Program-made: the position numbers and the translations under genes
The notes under the pieces: model-generated
The model's input: only the letters and a program-made list of their open reading frames with translations
Told to the model about the DNA's origin: nothing
The model's database searches: none
NCBI GenBank assembly: GCA_027011425.1
Contig: JALUZX010000268.1
Span: 1 to 10,451 of the forward strand
Origin: Planctomycetota bacterium
Lineage (GTDB): Bacteria; Planctomycetota; UBA1135; JALUZX01
Direction: 5' to 3'
DNA length: 10,451 nt
In this document: piece after piece, positions 6,914 to 10,451 of the stretch
Layout: every line of letters begins with the position of its first letter
How positions within the stretch are numbered: the first letter of the stretch is position 1

Positions 6914-8323
6914 TCAATTGAACTTCACACCCTGGAAGACCACGGAATAGAGGATCCAGGCGATGGCGCCGGGACAGACGAAGCGGAGCAGGGTCTTCCA
7001 GAGAAGGTGGAGCCGGAAGGGGCCGTGGCCTTCCTCGACTTCCTTCTTCGTGAAGGCCGAGGAGAGATACCAGCCGACGAAGATGGCCGTGAGAAGCCCG
7101 CCGATGGGAAGGAGGAAATTCGCCGCCAGGTAATCGAATGTGTCGAAGAATCCCGAAGCCTTGGGGGCGAGAGGGGCGAACCTGGACGTGAGGAACTCGT
7201 TGGACCCGAAGCTCAGGGCCGAAGGGACCCCCATGGCGAAGGTGGCGAGCCCCACGGTGACGGTGGCGAAGGAGCGTTTCCACCCCAGGTCGTCGATGAA
7301 CCAGGAGACCAGGACCTCCAAGAGGGAGATGGTGGAGGTCAGGGCGGCGAAGCCCACGAGCAGGTAGAAGGAGGGGGCCAGGATCCTCCCAAGAGGGAGG
7401 TTGTAGAGCATTTCCGGAAGGGTGGTGAAGAGGATCACGCTGCTGGCGCCGAACTTTCCCCGCTGGTCCGGGGGGACGCCCATGATGATGGTGAACATGA
7501 TCACCGAGGCCATGAGCGCCACCAGGGTGTCCAGCCCGCAGACCATGGCGGCGGACCTGGGAACGGATTCCTTGCGGGACATGTACGAGCCGTAGGTGAG
7601 CATGGCGCCCATCCCCAGGCTCAGGGAGAAGAAGGCCTGGCCCACGGCCTCCAGGATCCCACGGGCGCCGATCTTTCCCGGGAGGAAGAGGCGTTCCAGG
7701 GCGGGGAGGAAGCTCGACGTCGTGGCCGCCACGGCCACGAGCAGAAGGAGGATGAGGAACAGGGCGGGCATGAGCACCTTGGTGACGGCCTCGATCCCCT
7801 TCTTTACGCCGAAGATGATGACTCCCGCCGTGAGGGCCATGAAGATTCCGTGGTAGAGGACCTGCTTGTCCCCGCGGGCGAGGAAGGCCATGAAGTCGCT
7901 GCCCACCTTGGCGGCGTCAGCCTTGGTGAACCCCTGGGCCGACCAGGCCAGGCACTTGCCCACGTATTCGATGGTCCACCCGGCCACGACGGAATAATAG
8001 GAGAGGATGATGAAACCCGTGCCGATGCCGAGCCAGCCCACCAGGCTCCACCATTTCCCGCCGAGCCTCCGGAAGGCCCGGACCGGGTTGGAAGCGGTGG
8101 AGCGCCCCACGGTGATCTCGGCCATCATGATGGGAAGTCCCAGGAGGAGGACAGCCACGAGATAGACCAGGACGAAGGCGCCCCCCCCGTTGCGGTGGGC
8201 CATGTAGGGGAACTTCCAGAGGTTCCCCAGGCCCACGGCGGAGCCCGCCGCCGCCAGGATGAACCCCATCTTTCCGAAGGTTCCCCTCGCCTTCGATCCG
8301 CCCGAGCCGCCCGTCGCCGCCAT
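6914..8323 (-). CDS. NSS/SNF-family sodium-dependent amino acid transporter (LeuT/Tyt1-like)
   Basis: The protein has 469 residues with the 11-segment pattern of many bacterial neurotransmitter:sodium symporters. Membrane segment 1 carries GSAVGLGNLWKFPY (27-40), with A29/N34 matching LeuT sodium-site residues and K37 replacing LeuT Arg30. NGGGAF follows at 45-50. Segment 6 reads FFSLSLGMGAMLTYGSY (231-247), with S233 in place of LeuT Thr254. D265 (CGLDTL) takes the place of LeuT Asn286, a common bacterial variant. Segment 8 has AALTSTISL, with T329/S330 equal to LeuT T354/S355. The likely substrates are neutral or aromatic amino acids co-transported with sodium; the exact one cannot be read. 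The start at 8323 is chosen for GGGAG at 8330-8334 (6-base spacer) and the family-like N-terminus. It is the second gene of the operon, 14 bp after the AGCS gene and 15 bp before the PutP-like gene. Confidence 0.93.
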   Translation of the reverse strand: MAATGGSGGSKARGTFGKMGFILAAAGSAVGLGNLWKFPYMAHRNGGGAFVLVYLVAVLLLGLPIMMAEITVGRSTASNPVRAFRRLGGKWWSLVGWLGIGTGFIILSYYSVVAGWTIEYVGKCLAWSAQGFTKADAAKVGSDFMAFLARGDKQVLYHGIFMALTAGVIIFGVKKGIEAVTKVLMPALFLILLLLVAVAATTSSFLPALERLFLPGKIGARGILEAVGQAFFSLSLGMGAMLTYGSYMSRKESVPRSAAMVCGLDTLVALMASVIMFTIIMGVPPDQRGKFGASSVILFTTLPEMLYNLPLGRILAPSFYLLVGFAALTSTISLLEVLVSWFIDDLGWKRSFATVTVGLATFAMGVPSALSFGSNEFLTSRFAPLAPKASGFFDTFDYLAANFLLPIGGLLTAIFVGWYLSSAFTKKEVEEGHGPFRLHLLWKTLLRFVCPGAIAWILYSVVFQGVKFN

Positions 8324-8337
8324 GGCTTGCTCCCGCG

Positions 8338-10038
8338 TTACTTGTAGACCTTGTGAACCTTGGAAAAGTATTCCTTCGTGAGGCGCACTGCCACCGGGGT
8401 CAATGCCAGGACCGAAATCAGGTTGGTCGTGGCCATCAGCCCCATGGCCAGGTCCCCGTAGTTCCACACCGTCTCCAGGGCGAGGACCGCCCCCAGGTAG
8501 GTGAAGCAGGTGTATGCGATGTGGTAGATGCGCGTATACTTTACGCCGAACAGATATTCCACGCACCGATCTCCGTAATAGGCCCAGGAGATGATGGTGG
8601 AGAGCCCGAAGAGAAAGACCGAGACGGAGACCACCAGGTTCCCGAGCCACCCCAGGCCGAGAGTCTCCTCGAACCCCTCGTGGAAGGCCCTGGCCGTCAG
8701 GGCCGAGCTGGAGAGGAGCATCTTTCCCGAGAGGGCCAGGGTGATTCCCTTTCCCTCCTTGGTGGTGAGCGTCCCGTTCCGGAGGGTCAGCTCCCCGGTG
8801 TAGGGCTTTCCTCCCTGGAGGAGCCTGGGTTCGTCGACGAAGGCGTCGTTCAGGATGAAGCGAAGCCCTTCAGGCTTTCCCTCCCGGACCCGGAAGGTCC
8901 CCTCGTAGTCGGCCAGCTCCACCGGGTGTTCCCCGTGGAGGTCCCGGTCCGTCACGGGGCGCTTTGGGGCGGCCTTCACCTGGATCTTGTTCAGCTCCAG
9001 GGGGCGCACTTGGGGAAACTTCTCCTTCCAGACCCCGGTGGTGACGATCACCAGCCCCGTGAGGGTGCAGATCATCAGGGTGTCCACGAAAGGCTCGAGC
9101 AGGGCCACCACCCCTTCCCGGACGGGTTCGTGGGTCCGGGCGGCGGCGTGGGCGATAGGCGCGCTTCCCTGGCCGGCCTCGTTGCTGAAAAGGGCGCGCT
9201 TCACTCCCCAGAGGAGGGTGAAACTGAAGGCCCCCACGGCGGTTCCGCCGAAAGCGGCCGAAGGGGTGAAGGCCTCGCGGAAGATGGTGGCGAAAAGATG
9301 GGGGAGCTTGCTGGGCTCGCCCAGGAGGATGATCAAGGCCCCGATGGTGTAGAGGACCGCCATGGTGGGCATGAGCCTGGAAGAGACCGCCCCGATCCTC
9401 TTGATGCCGCCGATGATCACGAGCCCCGCCGTGCCGGCCAGGATGAGCCCCACGACCCACCCGGACAGGCCGAAGTCCGAGGCGGCCGAGACGGCCACGG
9501 TGTTGGCCTGGTTCATGTTGCCCGTGCCGAAACTGCAGAAGACGGCCAGCACCGCGAATGCGCCGGCCAGGATTTTCCAGTGTCCCCCCAGTCCGCGCTC
9601 CATGGTATACATGGGCCCGCCCGAGACGTTCCCCTCGGCGTCGAAGGTCCGGTAGTTGTGGGCCAGGGTGACCTCGGTGAACTTGAGGGTCATCCCGAAG
9701 AAGCCCGAGACCCAGAGCCAGAAGACGATGCCCGGCCCTCCGTAGTGAATCCCCAGGGCCACGCCGGCGATGTTCCCGATCCCCACCGTGGCGGAAAGGG
9801 CCGTTGTGAGGGCCTGGAAGTGGTTGATGTCCCCCTTGTCCTCGGGGTCGTCGAACTTGCCCCGGATGCAGTCGATGGCGTGCTTGAAGAGCCGGATGTT
9901 CGGGAAACCCAGCCGGATGGTGACGAAGATCCCCGCCCCCAGCAGCATGGCCACGAACCAGGGGAAGACCGAGGGGGTGTTCCAGACCAGGTCCACCCCG
10001 GTGTCCACGAACTGCTTGAAGAGGGCCTGGAGATCCAT
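8338..10038 (-). CDS. AGCS-family alanine/glycine:cation symporter with a periplasmic insert
   Basis: The protein has 566 residues, about 100 longer than typical AGCS members. Family signatures are clear: ALSATVGIGNIAGVALG (80-96), GPGIVFWLW (101-109), SGGPMYTMERGLG (139-151), FSNEAGQGSAPIAHAAARTHEP (284-305) and EPFVDTLMICTLTGLVIVTTGVW (315-337). After GVW there is an extra soluble stretch of about 105 residues (338-444). It is rich in short beta-like runs (GTFRVREG, YTGELTLRNGTL, ITLALSGKMLL), after which the normal ALTARAFHEGF continues. By the positive-inside rule this loop should face the periplasm. The start at 10038 has AGGAG at 10045-10049 with a 6-base spacer. Expected role: uptake of alanine or glycine with sodium (or protons) in the inner membrane. 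It is the first gene of the operon. Similar long AGCS variants exist in my memory of Bacteroidota proteins, which I cannot verify here. Confidence 0.93.
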   Translation of the reverse strand: MDLQALFKQFVDTGVDLVWNTPSVFPWFVAMLLGAGIFVTIRLGFPNIRLFKHAIDCIRGKFDDPEDKGDINHFQALTTALSATVGIGNIAGVALGIHYGGPGIVFWLWVSGFFGMTLKFTEVTLAHNYRTFDAEGNVSGGPMYTMERGLGGHWKILAGAFAVLAVFCSFGTGNMNQANTVAVSAASDFGLSGWVVGLILAGTAGLVIIGGIKRIGAVSSRLMPTMAVLYTIGALIILLGEPSKLPHLFATIFREAFTPSAAFGGTAVGAFSFTLLWGVKRALFSNEAGQGSAPIAHAAARTHEPVREGVVALLEPFVDTLMICTLTGLVIVTTGVWKEKFPQVRPLELNKIQVKAAPKRPVTDRDLHGEHPVELADYEGTFRVREGKPEGLRFILNDAFVDEPRLLQGGKPYTGELTLRNGTLTTKEGKGITLALSGKMLLSSSALTARAFHEGFEETLGLGWLGNLVVSVSVFLFGLSTIISWAYYGDRCVEYLFGVKYTRIYHIAYTCFTYLGAVLALETVWNYGDLAMGLMATTNLISVLALTPVAVRLTKEYFSKVHKVYK

Positions 10039-10044
10039 GGGCGA

Positions 10045-10064
10045 CTCCTGAAGACTTCAAGGAG
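10045..10064 (-). promoter_or_regulatory. Hairpin masking the Shine-Dalgarno of the AGCS gene
   Basis: On the minus strand CTCC, a bulged T and TGAAG are followed by T and then CTTCAGGAG. The GGAG of the only good Shine-Dalgarno (10045-10049) thus pairs fully with the upstream CTCC (10064-10061), and TGA/TCA or longer extends the stem around a small loop. This would hold the ribosome site of the operon's first gene closed until the hairpin opens, by heat, a bound factor or the ribosome itself. The pairing is seen in the sequence; the control role is inferred. Confidence 0.45.
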
Positions 10065-10110
10065 AGGATGGGGCGCTTCGTCTTCCGGCGGGGGCCGATA
10101 GAAAAATCCC

Positions 10111-10139
10111 ATTGGACCGGCACGGCCGGGGGAGTTCAA
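10111..10139 (-). promoter_or_regulatory. Candidate promoter of the symporter operon
   Basis: On the minus strand TTGAAC (10139-10134) and TCCAAT (10116-10111) lie exactly 17 bp apart, each matching the sigma-70 consensus at 4 of 6 positions. Transcription would start near 10104, giving a leader of about 65 bases that contains the Shine-Dalgarno-masking hairpin. The spacer holds an inverted repeat, CCGGC/GCCGG with a 3-base loop (10117-10129), abutting the -10 box and suitable as a repressor site. Position between the LOG-like gene and the operon supports it. Confidence 0.4.
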
Positions 10140-10153
10140 GGAAAGGGACGGCC

Positions 10154-10451
10154 CTAGGTGCCGAGCCGGAGGGCCTCGCTCACGGCCTCCTCGGGCCCCC
10201 GGGCCTCCACTACTCCCGCCACTTTCCAGCCTCCCAGGCTCACCACGGGGACGCCTCTCTTGAGCCCCAGGGCGATCTCGCTGAGCGTGCCCGACCCCCC
10301 TTCGAGGGCCACCACGGCGTGGGCGCAACCTGCCACCAGGGCATTGCGGGCTTCCCCCAGGTCCGTGGGGAATGCGATATCTACGAAGCGGTTCGCCTGG
10401 GACCGGTCCGGCCCGGGGAGGAAGGCGATGTTCAATCCGCCGGCCTCCCGG
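10154..10451 (-). CDS. LOG/TIGR00725-like Rossmann-fold nucleotide-binding protein, C-terminal part
   Basis: The frame is open to the window edge, so the 5' end lies outside. Ninety-eight residues remain, ending at a TAG (10154-10156). They read REAGGLNIAFLPGPDR, then ANRFVDIAFPTDLGEARNALV, then the signature EGGSGTLSEIALGLKRGVPVVSL and a closing helix with EEAVSEAL. These match the second half of the SLOG fold used by lysine-decarboxylase-like/LOG proteins and by the TIGR00725 group. The GGSGTLSE loop and the RN pair contribute to nucleotide phosphate binding. LOG enzymes release cytokinin-type bases from nucleoside monophosphates, but the TIGR00725 group has no settled reaction, so only nucleotide binding is proposed. 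The TTG at 10435 is internal, not a start. It ends 115 bp before the symporter operon, which appears to have its own promoter. Confidence 0.82.
   Translation of the reverse strand, partial: REAGGLNIAFLPGPDRSQANRFVDIAFPTDLGEARNALVAGCAHAVVALEGGSGTLSEIALGLKRGVPVVSLGGWKVAGVVEARGPEEAVSEALRLGT

Noticed and set aside
5828..8347. An 839-codon open frame on the plus strand across two transporter genes
   Set aside because: Low-complexity His/Gly/Glu/Asp-rich translation that spans the boundary between two real genes; explained by third-position GC bias.
8324..8650. N-terminal extension of the NSS transporter to 8650
   Set aside because: It runs through the end of the AGCS gene in another frame and encodes no family sequence; the ATG at 8323 has a good ribosome site.
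8353..10101. A 582-codon open frame on the plus strand opposite the AGCS gene
   Set aside because: Gly/Glu/Asp/Pro-rich shadow; the minus strand has all AGCS signatures.
1..10451. CRISPR arrays, tRNA or rRNA genes, insertion sequences, phage or defence genes
   Set aside because: No regularly spaced repeats, tRNA-like folds, transposase or integrase motifs, or known defence domains were seen on either strand.

Overview
The window is GC-rich DNA (roughly two-thirds G+C by eye) with dense coding and a strong preference for G or C at third codon positions. That bias also creates very long shadow frames opposite the real genes. The genes resemble those of a free-living, high-GC, Gram-negative-type bacterium. 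The secreted protease carries a C-terminal beta-rich domain of a kind I associate with Planctomycetota- and Acidobacteriota-like lineages. That placement is a weak guess, since no rRNA or other marker gene is present. Apart from a gene fragment at the left edge, every gene lies on the minus strand.

Layout, left to right. Positions 1-239 (+) hold the 3' end of an ADP-ribosylglycohydrolase-like gene. It converges on a secreted subtilisin-family (S8) protease at 319-2100 (-). A 213-bp gap with a 9-bp direct repeat separates the protease from a complete DNA polymerase I gene (polA, 2314-5022, -) with all three classical domains and intact catalytic residues. Upstream of polA are GC-rich leader hairpins, a short AT-rich island and a terminator-like hairpin. 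That hairpin lies just behind a 46-residue, extremely basic orphan protein gene (5259-5399, -).

Positions 5459-10038 (-) form a tightly packed three-gene operon. In transcription order it encodes an AGCS-family alanine/glycine-type symporter, an NSS/SNF-family (LeuT/Tyt1-like) symporter and an SSS-family (PutP-like) symporter. The genes are separated by only 14 and 15 bp, and each downstream Shine-Dalgarno sequence sits directly behind the preceding stop codon. A candidate promoter and a hairpin that would bury the first gene's Shine-Dalgarno lie at 10039-10139. The right edge (10154-10451, -) is the 3' part of a LOG/TIGR00725-like nucleotide-binding protein gene.

How the genes fit together: the three transporters belong to three unrelated or distantly related families but share sodium-driven uptake of amino acids or similar small solutes. 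With a secreted protease nearby this suggests an organism that feeds on protein and amino acids using a sodium gradient. polA and the edge genes look like ordinary neighbours. I did not find a clear new multi-gene defence or mobile system. The most unusual items are the three-family sodium symporter operon, the periplasmic insert in its AGCS protein, the possibly leaderless 46-aa basic protein squeezed behind the operon, the Shine-Dalgarno-masking hairpin, and the Asp-to-Glu change at the expected catalytic position of the protease.
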